Assembly (NCBI RefSeq): GCF_004365575.1
Contig: NZ_SOBG01000002.1
Coordinates: forward strand, 254,312-318,311
DNA: 64,000 nucleotides
Source: Hypnocyclicus thermotrophus
Lineage (GTDB): Bacteria > Fusobacteriota > Fusobacteriia > Fusobacteriales > Fusobacteriaceae
Reading direction: 5' to 3'
Shown here piece after piece: positions 36,055 to 45,170 of the stretch. The position numbers and the translations under genes were made by a program. Numbering within the stretch: the first letter of the stretch is position 1; each line of letters starts with the position of its first letter. The notes under the pieces are model-generated. The model was not told the origin of the DNA. It ran no database searches and was given only the letters and a program-made list of their open reading frames with translations.

Positions 36055-39000
36055 TTATTTTAATTCTATTAATAATTCTCCACTTTTTACTTGTTTACCT
36101 TCTTTTATTAATATTCTATCTACTACACCAGCTGATTTAGCTGTAATATTTGTTTCCATTTTCATAGCTTCTATTACAATAAGACTTTGATTTTCTTCTA
36201 CAGTATCTCCCTCTTTTACAAGTATTTTTGTAATAGTTCCAGGAATACTGGCACCAATTTCAAATGGATTATTAGGGTCAGCTATTTCAACACCTTCTAT
36301 TTTTTCAAGAGTTTGTATTTCTGTGATATCTTTTATTTTAATATCTCTTCTATTACCATTTACTTCAAAAGAAACTGTCCTAAACCCTTCATTATCTATT
36401 TTTGAAATAGAAACTAATTTTATAGATAAAGTTTTACCTTCTTTAATTTTTATTTCTGTAATTTCTCCTTCGCTTAATCCATGGAAATATACATCGCTTC
36501 CTATAACAGAGAAATCACCATTTTCTTTTATATATTTTAAATATGCATCAAATACGTCAGGATATAGTGCATAACTAATAATATCTTCTTCTGTTGGCTC
36601 TATATTATGTGTTTCTTTTAGATGCTCTTTTATTTTTTCAAAATTTTCTGGTTCTAATAATTCACCAGGTCTACAAGTTATCGGTTTTTCTCCTTTTAAT
36701 ACTATTTTTTGTAAATCTTCAGGAAATCCAAATTCTGGTTGTCCCATCATTCCTTTAAAATAAGCAACAACAGAATCTGGAAAAGCTAAATCTTTTCCTT
36801 TTTCTAAGATATTGTTAGGAGTTAATCCATTTTGTACCATGAATATAGCTAAATCTCCGACCATTTTTGATGAAGGAGTCACTTTTACTATATCACCAAG
36901 CATATCATTTACATATTTAAACATTTCTTTAACTTCGTCAAATCTATCTCCAAGTCCAAAACTCTCTACTTGTGGTTTTAAATTAGAATATTGTCCACCA
37001 GGAATTTCATATCTATATATTTCTGTAGTACCTGATTTTAAATCAGATTCAAATTTTTCGTATACAGGTCTTACTGCTGACCAATAATCTGATATTTTTT
37101 GAATATTTTTTAAATTTACTCCAGTATCTCTATCTGTATTTTCAAGAGCAGCGACAACAGAATCAAGTGATGGTTGACTTGTAAGTCCAGACATAGCACT
37201 AAATGCAGTATCTACTATATCTACTCCAGCTTCTGTAGCCATAAGAATAGTAGCCACCCCGTTACCGGTAGTATCATGTGTATGTAAATGGATAGGGAGA
37301 GATATATTTTCTTTTAATGCTTTAACTAATTTGTATGCTGCATAAGGTTTAAGTAAAGCAGACATATCTTTTATTCCTAAAATATGTGCACCAGCATCTT
37401 CGATTTCTTTTGCTTTTTTTATATAATATTCTAAAGTGTATTTATTTTTCTTTGGATTTAAAATATCTCCAGTATAACAAATACAGGCTTCAGCTATTTT
37501 CCCTTGATTTTTAACTTCATCAATAGCAACTTCCATACCTTTTATCCAGTTTAAAGAATCAAATATTCTAAATACATCTACTCCGTTTTCAGCAGCTTTT
37601 CTAATAAATTCTCTAATCACATTATCAGGATAATTTTTATATCCAACAGCATTTGAGCCTCTTATAAGCATTTGAAGCATTATATTAGGAACTCTTTTTC
37701 TTATTTCTCTAAGTCTTTTCCAAGGATTTTCTTTTAAAAATCTATATGAAACATCAAATGTTGCACCACCCCAAGCTTCTAAAGAAAATAAATCTTTTGC
37801 AAGCATAGCGGTAGGAGTAGCTATCTTTAACATATCAATGGTTCTTACTCTTGTTGCAATGAGTGATTGATGAGCATCTCTAAGAGTAGTATCAGTTAAA
37901 AGTAATTTTTTTTGAGCTTTAATCCAGTTAACTACTCCTTCTGGACCTCTTTCATCAAGAATTTGTTTAGTACCTTTGATATTTGGCGAAAGCTTGATAT
38001 CTGGAATAATAGGAACATCAAAATCTTTTTTTATTCCATGAGTTTCATTTACAACTTTTTCGCCTATAAATTTTAACATATGGTATTCATAATCTTTTTT
38101 TTCTTTAAATTCAAATAATTCGGGATGATTTCCAATGAAATTAGTATTACAAGTACCATTTTTAAATTCAGTATGGTTTAATACATTTATTAAAAAATCA
38201 ATATTAGTTTTTACCCCAACAATTTTTATTTCTTTTAAAGCACGAAGTGATTTTTTTACAACATCCTCAAAAGTTCGTCCATGAGTAATCACTTTTACTA
38301 ATAAGCTATCGTAATACGGACTTATTTCTGCTCCAGCATAACCATTTCCACCGTCAAGTCTTACTCCAAATCCAGAGCCAGTTCTATATACTTCAATTTT
38401 ACCTGTATCAGGTGCGAAGTTATTTTTGGGATCTTCCGTAGTTACTCTACATTGTATAGAGTATCCTATTGGAACTATGTCTTCTTGAGATTTTATACCA
38501 ATTTCGCTAGAATCAAGTCTATGACCTTCAGCAATTAAAATTTGAGATTGAACTATATCAATTCCTGTAGTCATTTCAGTAATAGTATGTTCTACTTGTA
38601 CTCTTGGGTTCATTTCAATAAAATAATGGTCACCATTTTGATCTACTAAAAATTCCATAGTTCCAGCATTTTGATATTTAACTACTCTAGCAATTTTTAA
38701 TGCATCATTACATATTGCATCTCTTTTTTCTTTACTTAAAGTAAGAGCAGGAGTAAATTCAACTACTTTCTGATGTCTTCTTTGTACAGAACAATCTCTT
38801 TCATATAGGTGCACAATATTCCCGTATTTATCCCCTAATATCTGTACTTCTATATGTTTTGGATTTTCCAAAAATTTCTCTATAAAAATATCATCTATTC
38901 CAAAAGCTTTTTTAGCTTCACTTTTAGCACTTTTAAATGCATATACAAATTCCTCTTCAGAACGAGCAATTCTCATTCCTCTACCACCACCACCAGCAGC

Positions 39001-39489
39001 AGCTTTTATCATTACAGGGAATTTTATAGTTTTAGCATATTCTAATCCTTCTTCTATACTTTTTACTGGTTTTTCTATACCAGGTATAGTAGGAACTTCA
39101 GCTTTATGAGCAACAAGTTTAGATTGGATTTTATCTCCTAAATTTTCCATCATTTCAGCTGTTGGACCTATAAATTCAATACCTTCTTCTGCACAACGTC
39201 TTGCAAATTCTGAATTTTCTGATAAAAATCCATATCCAGGATGGATAGCATCAACAGCTTTATGTTTAGCTAATTTTATTATTCCCTCAATATCTAAATA
39301 AGCTTCAATAGGCCCTTTATCTTTACCTATTAAATAAGCTTCGTCAGCTTTAGACCTAAAAAGTGCATTTTTATCTTCTTCTGTATAGATAGCAACACTT
39401 CGTATCCCTAATTCTTTACATGCTCTAATAACTCTAATAGCAATTTCCCCTCTATTTGCTATAAGAATTTTTTTAAATTTCCTCGCCAT
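36055..39489 (-). CDS. pyc: Pyruvate carboxylase
   Basis: Biotin enzyme forming oxaloacetate from pyruvate, bicarbonate and ATP, an anaplerotic step. The 1144 residues contain the whole chain: biotin carboxylase (about 1-450; KILIANRGEIAIRVIRAC, AAAGGGGRGMR, EMNPRVQVEHTITEM), carboxyltransferase (about 530-800; TTLRDAHQSL, GGATFDVSYRFL, HLHTHDTTG), the PC allosteric and C-terminal region, and a biotin carrier domain with the modified Lys in EAMKMET. The length equals the single-chain enzyme. It is transcribed alone from its own promoter; AAAGGTGG precedes the ATG at 39489. Confidence 0.97.
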   Translation of the reverse strand: MARKFKKILIANRGEIAIRVIRACKELGIRSVAIYTEEDKNALFRSKADEAYLIGKDKGPIEAYLDIEGIIKLAKHKAVDAIHPGYGFLSENSEFARRCAEEGIEFIGPTAEMMENLGDKIQSKLVAHKAEVPTIPGIEKPVKSIEEGLEYAKTIKFPVMIKAAAGGGGRGMRIARSEEEFVYAFKSAKSEAKKAFGIDDIFIEKFLENPKHIEVQILGDKYGNIVHLYERDCSVQRRHQKVVEFTPALTLSKEKRDAICNDALKIARVVKYQNAGTMEFLVDQNGDHYFIEMNPRVQVEHTITEMTTGIDIVQSQILIAEGHRLDSSEIGIKSQEDIVPIGYSIQCRVTTEDPKNNFAPDTGKIEVYRTGSGFGVRLDGGNGYAGAEISPYYDSLLVKVITHGRTFEDVVKKSLRALKEIKIVGVKTNIDFLINVLNHTEFKNGTCNTNFIGNHPELFEFKEKKDYEYHMLKFIGEKVVNETHGIKKDFDVPIIPDIKLSPNIKGTKQILDERGPEGVVNWIKAQKKLLLTDTTLRDAHQSLIATRVRTIDMLKIATPTAMLAKDLFSLEAWGGATFDVSYRFLKENPWKRLREIRKRVPNIMLQMLIRGSNAVGYKNYPDNVIREFIRKAAENGVDVFRIFDSLNWIKGMEVAIDEVKNQGKIAEACICYTGDILNPKKNKYTLEYYIKKAKEIEDAGAHILGIKDMSALLKPYAAYKLVKALKENISLPIHLHTHDTTGNGVATILMATEAGVDIVDTAFSAMSGLTSQPSLDSVVAALENTDRDTGVNLKNIQKISDYWSAVRPVYEKFESDLKSGTTEIYRYEIPGGQYSNLKPQVESFGLGDRFDEVKEMFKYVNDMLGDIVKVTPSSKMVGDLAIFMVQNGLTPNNILEKGKDLAFPDSVVAYFKGMMGQPEFGFPEDLQKIVLKGEKPITCRPGELLEPENFEKIKEHLKETHNIEPTEEDIISYALYPDVFDAYLKYIKENGDFSVIGSDVYFHGLSEGEITEIKIKEGKTLSIKLVSISKIDNEGFRTVSFEVNGNRRDIKIKDITEIQTLEKIEGVEIADPNNPFEIGASIPGTITKILVKEGDTVEENQSLIVIEAMKMETNITAKSAGVVDRILIKEGKQVKSGELLIELK

Positions 39490-39550
39490 ATTTTACCACC
39501 TTTCTTCATACTGTATCCCTGACAATTATATTAATGTTTATTATAAATAT

Positions 39551-39579
39551 AGTATATAAAAAACAATTAAAAATTTCAA
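39551..39579 (-). promoter_or_regulatory. Promoter of pyc
   Basis: On the minus strand TTGAAA (39579-39574) and TATACT (39556-39551) are separated by 17 bp, about 60 bases before the start codon. Confidence 0.65.
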
Positions 39580-39611
39580 GATATAAATATCTGTCCATTT
39601 TTTTTTACTAA

Positions 39612-40706
39612 TTATACCATTTTTTTGGAAAAGTGTCTAGTATAAATTTTACTTGATAAAAAAGTAGCAATAGGTACAACAATAACAATTCCAATACTTC
39701 CAGCAAGTCCTCTAAGCAATTCTATTAAAATAAACTCAGTATTTAAGACTCTAATTAATGGAAATTTACTATTTTGAGCTACTATTAATAATATTGTAAA
39801 AATAGAACTTCCTACATAAGCTAAAATAAGAGTATTAACCATAGTTCCAATAACATCTTTTCCTATATTCATTCCTGAGTTTATTAATTCTTTTTCATTC
39901 ATTTCTGGATTTTGTTCTTTTAATTCCCAAAGTGCAGATGAAATTGATACTCCAATATCCATTACAGCTCCAAGAGCTCCTATTATTATTCCAGCTGAAA
40001 CTATTTCTTTTAAATTTACTTGCCCTAATATATACATATAGCTATAACTTTCTGTATTGCTATATCCTGTTATATTTAAATATTTTACAAATATTAAAGA
40101 AATTATACCAGAAAAAATTACTCCTAATAAAGTAGAAATAATAGCTACAATTTTTTTAATACTATTATCATTATTTAAATAAATAGTAATTACAGTAGAT
40201 AAAGTACTAAAAATAACAGCTAGAACAATAGGTGAATAGCCTTTTAATATTCCAGGAATTAATAATTTATATACAAATAATAATGAAATAATAAGAGCAA
40301 TTATGGCCTTAATACCACTTTTTTTAGCTATTAAAACAACTAAAGTTAAAAATATACTTATTAAAATAATAATAGCTACATTATTATTAAAGCTAAAAAT
40401 ATAGTATTCCTGATTTTCATCTTCAGTATATTTATAAAGAACTATTTTAGATCCTTTTTTTATATTCAAATTATAAATTTTATTTTTATAAATAGGATAT
40501 TTTAAAGTTATAATTTGATTTTTATAATTTTTATCAAGAATTTTAATTTTGAGGTTTAAATAATATTCGACATTTTCATCTTCTTGAGTTGCTTTTTCTT
40601 TTGATAAAATATTAATAATTTTTGCTGATAAATATTCTTCTTTGATATCATTTGCAAATGATAAAGTACTTATAAAAATTAACATTAATAATAAAATTTT
40701 TTTCAT
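39612..40706 (-). CDS. YibE/F-family membrane protein
   Basis: Predicted integral membrane protein of 364 residues. A cleavable signal peptide (about 1-18, ending SFA/ND) is followed by an exported beta-rich segment (about 20-110) and then roughly seven hydrophobic helices. The second half carries the YibE/F signature blocks GIIIGALGAVMDIGVSISSALWEL and GMNIGKDVIGTMVNTLILAYVG as seen in the gene. The biochemical function of the family is not established. AAGGAG precedes ATG 40706. It is a single gene between pyc and the agu operon, on the same strand, without clear functional link to either. Confidence 0.85.
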   Translation of the reverse strand: MKKILLLMLIFISTLSFANDIKEEYLSAKIINILSKEKATQEDENVEYYLNLKIKILDKNYKNQIITLKYPIYKNKIYNLNIKKGSKIVLYKYTEDENQEYYIFSFNNNVAIIILISIFLTLVVLIAKKSGIKAIIALIISLLFVYKLLIPGILKGYSPIVLAVIFSTLSTVITIYLNNDNSIKKIVAIISTLLGVIFSGIISLIFVKYLNITGYSNTESYSYMYILGQVNLKEIVSAGIIIGALGAVMDIGVSISSALWELKEQNPEMNEKELINSGMNIGKDVIGTMVNTLILAYVGSSIFTILLIVAQNSKFPLIRVLNTEFILIELLRGLAGSIGIVIVVPIATFLSSKIYTRHFSKKMV

Positions 40707-40811
40707 TAATCTACTCCTTTTTTATAATTGAAATAGTTACTATAAAACTATTTTTATAAATCTCTGTACTGAGATTTTTCTTAATTGTTATTGTATATTT
40801 TTTTATTTAAA

Positions 40812-40837
40812 AAAAGCTAAGAAAAATCTTAGCTTTT
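40812..40837 (-). terminator. Terminator of the agu operon
   Basis: AAAAGCTAAGA (40812-40822) pairs with TCTTAGCTTTT (40827-40837) around AAAA. On the minus strand it is followed by TTTAAATAAAAAAA-like sequence and overlaps the aguB stop codon. Confidence 0.8.
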
Positions 40838-41717
40838 ATCTTTTATATTTAAACTCTCCATCAAGTGATGATAAAACATCATATTTTTCAGGTCTTCTAT
40901 CTCTAAATATTCCCCAAGAACTTCTTTTTAATTCTATTTCATCTAAATCAAATTCATGTACTAATATAGCTTCATTTGTTCTATCAGCTTCATGTAACAT
41001 TTCACCTTCAGGCCCTGCAATAAATGATGAACCATAAAAAGTAATTTGAGAATCATCTATAACTTCTGTACCTATTCTATTTGATGCAATTACAGGAGTA
41101 ATATTTGATGCAGCATGACCTCTCATGCACATTTGCCAATGATTTTTAGAGTCAATAGTATTATCTTGAGGTTCGCTACCAATAGCTGTAGGATAGAATA
41201 TAAGTTCTGCACCGAGAAGTGCTAGAGCTCTAGCTGTTTCTGGAAACCATTGATCCCAACAAATTCCGATACCTATTTTAGCATATTTTGTATTAAATAC
41301 TTTAAATCCAGTATCACCTGGATTAAAATAAAATTTTTCTTCATATCCTGGGCCATCTGGTATATGAGTCTTTCTATAAACTCCTAAAATTTCTCCATTA
41401 GCATCAATTACAGCTATAGAATTGTATTTTGCTCTGTTTTTTCTTTCATAAAAACTAATAGGTAAAACAACATTCAATTCTTTAGCTATTTTTTGAAAAT
41501 GTTTTATAGCCTTGTTTTTTTCTAATTCTACAGCATATTTAAAGAAATCAGGTTTTTCTTTTTGACAAAAATATACAGTTTCAAAAAGTTCTTGTAACAA
41601 AATTATTTGAGCACCTTGATTATGAGCTTTTCTCACAAGTTTTTCAGCAGTTTTTATATTTTCATCAATATCCCAGCTACAAGCCATTTGGGTAGCGGCT
41701 ACTTTTACTTTTCTCAT
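40836..41717 (-). CDS. aguB: N-carbamoylputrescine amidohydrolase
   Basis: Second step of the agmatine route to putrescine: hydrolyses N-carbamoylputrescine to putrescine, CO2 and ammonia. It is a nitrilase-fold enzyme of 293 residues with the Glu-Lys-Cys triad in LLQELFET, YRKTHIPDGPG and GIGICWDQWFPE. Further AguB blocks are AATQMACSWDIDENI at the start and SSWGIFRDRRPEKY at the end. Its start overlaps the aguA stop by one base (TAATG), so translation is coupled. The operon is transcribed from the promoter at 42789-42817. Confidence 0.96.
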   Translation of the reverse strand: MRKVKVAATQMACSWDIDENIKTAEKLVRKAHNQGAQIILLQELFETVYFCQKEKPDFFKYAVELEKNKAIKHFQKIAKELNVVLPISFYERKNRAKYNSIAVIDANGEILGVYRKTHIPDGPGYEEKFYFNPGDTGFKVFNTKYAKIGIGICWDQWFPETARALALLGAELIFYPTAIGSEPQDNTIDSKNHWQMCMRGHAASNITPVIASNRIGTEVIDDSQITFYGSSFIAGPEGEMLHEADRTNEAILVHEFDLDEIELKRSSWGIFRDRRPEKYDVLSSLDGEFKYKR

Positions 41718-42745
41718 TATTTTATCACTCCTTTTGGCATTTGTTGTGTTATACAGTGTACATTTCCTCCACCTTTAATAATAGGCATTCCATCAACCAT
41801 AACAACTTTTCTATCGGGATATATTTTTTCCAATATTTCTTTAGCCTTTAAATCATATTTTTTTGCATCTCCACCAAATGTTGGCAAAATTATCCCTCCA
41901 TTTACAGGATAATAATTTAAATAACTTAAAGTTAATCTTTCACCATTTATGTATCTAGCAGGTGGTTGTTCTATTTCTATGATTTCTAACTTTCGCCCTT
42001 TTGCATCAATAAAATTTCTTAAAATTTCTAAATTTTCTTGAGTAATTTCATAATTTGGATCATTTTTATCATAACATACTTGAAGAACAACAACACCAGG
42101 TTTTGCAAAACAAGCAACATTATCTACATGTCCATCGGTTTCATCACCAAATAATCCTCTTTTTAACCAAATAAATTTTTCAACGGATAAATATTTATTT
42201 AAATAATCTTCAATATTTTCTTTTTTTAAATGTGGATTTCTATTTTTATTTAATAAACATTCTTCAGTAGTAAGTAAAGTTCCTTCACCATCAACGTGAA
42301 TAGAACCACCTTCAAGAACAAATGGAGCGTCATATGATTTTACACCATAGTATTCTAAGAGTTTTTTAGCTACTTGATTATCTTTATCATAAGGAAGATA
42401 CTTTTCCCCCCAAGAATTAAATTTCCAATTTATTCCTCTAAGTTCACCATTATTATTTTTTATAAAAGTAGGTCCATTATCCCTTATCCATGAATCATCA
42501 TGTTCGATAACTAATATTTCTATTTCATTGTCACACATTTTTTCAGCTTCTTCTTTGTCTGCTTTATTAACAATCATTACAACTGGTTCAAACTTTGAAA
42601 TTGCTTTAGCAATATTTGCATATCCTTGTTTTGCTTCTAATATACCATCAAACCATATTTCTTCTCTACAAGGCCATTCCATAAATGTTTTTTCTCTTTT
42701 TTCCCATTCAGCAGGCATAAAAAAACCTTCTTCTTTTGGATACAT
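41717..42745 (-). CDS. aguA: Agmatine deiminase
   Basis: Converts agmatine to N-carbamoylputrescine and ammonia. The 342 residues match the peptidylarginine-deiminase-like family: FFMPAEWEKREKTFMEWPCR, the guanidine-binding EHDDSWIRDNGPTF, GGSIHVDGEGTLLTTEECLLN, FGDETDGHVDNVA and the catalytic Cys in GGGNVHCITQQMP. AGGAGG precedes ATG 42745. With aguB it forms a two-gene operon; no arginine decarboxylase or agmatine transporter lies nearby, so the source of agmatine is not shown. Confidence 0.96.
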   Translation of the reverse strand: MYPKEEGFFMPAEWEKREKTFMEWPCREEIWFDGILEAKQGYANIAKAISKFEPVVMIVNKADKEEAEKMCDNEIEILVIEHDDSWIRDNGPTFIKNNNGELRGINWKFNSWGEKYLPYDKDNQVAKKLLEYYGVKSYDAPFVLEGGSIHVDGEGTLLTTEECLLNKNRNPHLKKENIEDYLNKYLSVEKFIWLKRGLFGDETDGHVDNVACFAKPGVVVLQVCYDKNDPNYEITQENLEILRNFIDAKGRKLEIIEIEQPPARYINGERLTLSYLNYYPVNGGIILPTFGGDAKKYDLKAKEILEKIYPDRKVVMVDGMPIIKGGGNVHCITQQMPKGVIK

Positions 42746-42788
42746 TTCTCCTCCTTATATACCTAAATTTCTAAATTCTTAGCGGTTA

Positions 42789-42817
42789 ATTATACCTTAT
42801 AATATGTTTATTTTCAA
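42789..42817 (-). promoter_or_regulatory. Promoter of the agu operon
   Basis: On the minus strand TTGAAA (42817-42812) and a perfect TATAAT (42794-42789) are separated by 17 bp. Confidence 0.7.
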
Positions 42818-42959
42818 GATTTTTTTGACTATAGATTATGTAAATGTTTTTTTGAAGATAAGAAAAATTATAATATATTATTTTAATTTTTTTTGTAAAA
42901 TTTTGTAAAATAGAGAATTTTAATAATGAAATCAAAATTAATTAAATTTTTTTTATTTT

Positions 42960-42987
42960 TTGACGATAATTAATAATAAATTATAAC
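42960..42987 (+). promoter_or_regulatory. Promoter of the outer-membrane-type protein gene
   Basis: TTGACG (42960-42965) and TATAAC (42982-42987) are 16 bp apart, about 20 bases before the start codon at 43006. The short leader contains AAAGGTGG. Confidence 0.5.
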
Positions 42988-43005
42988 TTTGTTAAAGGTG
43001 GTCCT

Positions 43006-43575
43006 ATGAAAAGAAAAATAATTATAATATCGATTTTTATATTGATTTTTTCAAATATTTATAGTTATAACTTTAAATTAAATACAGGAATTAATCTAAA
43101 AGGAAATTTTAAATTAGACGGTAGTAAATATACAACTTCAAATTCTAGTTTTGGAATAGCAAATTATCTTATTGATTTAGGAAATAATTCTTTTATGGAT
43201 ACGGAAGTTGGAATGGGATTTTTAATATATAATAATAAAGAGTTTGTTGATTATGCAAATGCTGGAATAAATCTTAAATATTATAATGATTTTGATAAGA
43301 TAAAAGCTTTTTATTATACAGGAGCGGGATATGCATATCCATATTTGATTACATATTATGATGGACAAACAATCGAAGAGATATCTACAGGATTTTATTG
43401 GAAAGTTGGGTTTGGGGCAGATTATGAAAAATTGACTTTTGATATAGCTTACAAGATGATGGCTTTAAAAATAAAATCAAATATAATTGATATAGATACA
43501 AGTGAGCTTGTAGAAACAACATATAATGTTATATTAAAAAATCTCACTTTATCAATTGGATATTATTTATTTTAA
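43006..43575 (+). CDS. Small outer-membrane-beta-barrel-like protein
   Basis: A 189-residue exported protein of unknown function. It has a signal peptide of about 20 residues (KRKIIIISIFILIFSNIYSY) followed by alternating amphipathic strands rich in Tyr, Asn and Gly, and a C terminus ending in aromatic-rich LSIGYYLF. That terminal Phe and the strand pattern are typical of small eight-stranded outer-membrane barrels. I do not recognise a specific family. AAAGGTGG precedes ATG 43006, and a strong terminator follows, so it is monocistronic. It supports a diderm envelope for this organism. Confidence 0.7.
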   Translation: MKRKIIIISIFILIFSNIYSYNFKLNTGINLKGNFKLDGSKYTTSNSSFGIANYLIDLGNNSFMDTEVGMGFLIYNNKEFVDYANAGINLKYYNDFDKIKAFYYTGAGYAYPYLITYYDGQTIEEISTGFYWKVGFGADYEKLTFDIAYKMMALKIKSNIIDIDTSELVETTYNVILKNLTLSIGYYLF

Positions 43576-43590
43576 AAAAATACTATAATA

Positions 43591-43620
43591 AAAAAAGATA
43601 CTTAAAAAGTATCTTTTTTT
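43591..43620 (+). terminator. Terminator after the outer-membrane-type gene
   Basis: AAAAAAGATACTT (43591-43603) pairs with AAGTATCTTTTTT (43607-43619), followed by T. Confidence 0.88.
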
Positions 43621-43634
43621 AATCTCTTAATTTA

Positions 43635-43712
43635 ATTTAAGTTAATTAAATTAGTGTTGACTTTTTGGAATATATATGGTAATAATGTATTGTAAATTTA
43701 AGTTAGTTAAAT
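43635..43712 (+). promoter_or_regulatory. Promoter of the beta-glucoside cluster flanked by two identical-type operators
   Basis: A promoter with TTGACT (43657-43662) and AATAAT (43681-43686, 18-bp spacer) is bracketed by two dyads of the form ATTTAA-N5-TTAAAT at 43635-43651 and 43696-43712. The first lies just upstream of the -35 and the second at the expected transcription start, with centres 61 bp apart. This layout fits repression with looping, and the cluster's ROK-family regulator is the natural candidate. Confidence 0.6.
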
Positions 43713-43832
43713 CAAATTATATAAAAAAAAGATGGTATAGTTATTGCAATATATGAGGAATAAAGAGAAAAAAATATTGGTATATACAAATACTGTTGTT
43801 AATTTAATAAAATTAAAATATGGAGGTAAAAA

Positions 43833-45143
43833 ATGAATAGAAAATTAAAATTAGTTGTTATTGGTGGAGGTAGTAGTTATACTCCTGAGCTTATTGAAGG
43901 AATTATAAAAAAAAGAAAAGAACTTCCAATTACAGAATTGATATTAGTTGATGTAATAGACGGTGAGGAAAAATTAAAAATAAATTATGATTTAGTAAAA
44001 AGAATGTTTAAAAAAGAAAATATTGATATTGATTTTACTTATTCATTAGATAGAAAAGAAGCTTTAAAAGGTGCAGATTTTGTATTAACACAATTTAGAG
44101 TAGGAGGTTTTAAATCAAGAATATTAGATGAAGAGATTCCATTAAAATATGGTTTCATAGGTCAAGAAACTACAGGTGCTGGTGGATTTGCAAAAGCACT
44201 TAGAACCATTCCTGTAATTATTGATATTTGCAAAGATATGGAAGAAGTAGCAAAAAATGCATGGCTTATAAATTTTACAAATCCAGCTGGAATTATAACA
44301 GAAGCTATAAATAAATATACTAATGTTAAAGCAATAGGAGTATGTAATGTACCTATTAATATGAGATATGATGTTGCAAATCAATTAGGTATATCATTAG
44401 AAAAAATAAGAGTCCAATTTGTTGGATTGAATCATCTAAGCTTTATTTCTAAAGTAATTGTAGATGGTAAAAATATAATTGAAAAAATTTTATTTGCAAA
44501 TAAAAATAATGAAAATATAGTTAAAAATATAGAAAAAATAGATGATATAGATATAATAAATCAAAAGATAGGATTAATTTCATCTCCGTATTTACAATAT
44601 TTTTATTTTCCACAAAAAATGATAAATAAAGAATTAGAAAATATTAATTCTGGAAAAGGAACAAGAGGAACTCAAGTAGCAGCAATTGAAAAAAAATTAT
44701 TTGAAAAATATAAAGATCCAAATCTTAATGTAAAACCAAAGGAATTAGAAGAGCGTGGTGGTGCTAGATATTCTGAAATTGCAATAAATGTAATAGATAG
44801 TATTTATAATAACAAGAATAAAGAATTTGTAGTAAATACGATAAATAATGGAACTTTTGTAGAATTACCTAATAATGTGTCAATAGAAACAAATTGCATA
44901 ATAAATAATGAAGGAGCTAGACCTATAAATTCTGGAAAATTACCTAAATCAGTAGCACCTTTGATTAAACAAGTAAAAGCCTATGAAGAATATACAATAG
45001 AAGCAGCAGTAGAGGGAAATAAAAGAAAAGCATATTTAGCGCTTTTTAATAATCCATTAGTAAATAATAAAGAAAAAATAGAAGAATTATTAAATGAAAT
45101 TATTATTAAAAATAAGAAATATTTACCAAATTTTTTAGACTAA
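43833..45143 (+). CDS. GH4 6-phospho-beta-glucosidase
   Basis: NAD+- and Mn2+-dependent hydrolase of 436 residues that cleaves 6-phospho-beta-glucosides by a redox elimination mechanism in the cytosol. The NAD-binding opening is KLVVIGGGSSYTPELIEGI. FIGQETTGAGGFAKALRTIP follows, the metal-binding Cys171 is in VCNVP, and the catalytic His region is GLNHLSF. The CNVP form is the beta-glucoside subgroup, as opposed to alpha-glucosidases of GH4. AGGAGG-like TGGAGG precedes ATG 43833. It is the first gene of the sugar cluster and requires an already phosphorylated substrate, although the importer downstream is an ABC type that does not phosphorylate. Confidence 0.93.
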   Translation: MNRKLKLVVIGGGSSYTPELIEGIIKKRKELPITELILVDVIDGEEKLKINYDLVKRMFKKENIDIDFTYSLDRKEALKGADFVLTQFRVGGFKSRILDEEIPLKYGFIGQETTGAGGFAKALRTIPVIIDICKDMEEVAKNAWLINFTNPAGIITEAINKYTNVKAIGVCNVPINMRYDVANQLGISLEKIRVQFVGLNHLSFISKVIVDGKNIIEKILFANKNNENIVKNIEKIDDIDIINQKIGLISSPYLQYFYFPQKMINKELENINSGKGTRGTQVAAIEKKLFEKYKDPNLNVKPKELEERGGARYSEIAINVIDSIYNNKNKEFVVNTINNGTFVELPNNVSIETNCIINNEGARPINSGKLPKSVAPLIKQVKAYEEYTIEAAVEGNKRKAYLALFNNPLVNNKEKIEELLNEIIIKNKKYLPNFLD

Positions 45144-45170
45144 TTTTATAAAAAAACAGGAGGTAAACAA

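Noticed and set aside
36055-39489. Several open frames on the plus strand opposite pyruvate carboxylase
   Set aside because: They are mirror frames of a fully conserved gene and lack ribosome binding sites or recognisable sequence.
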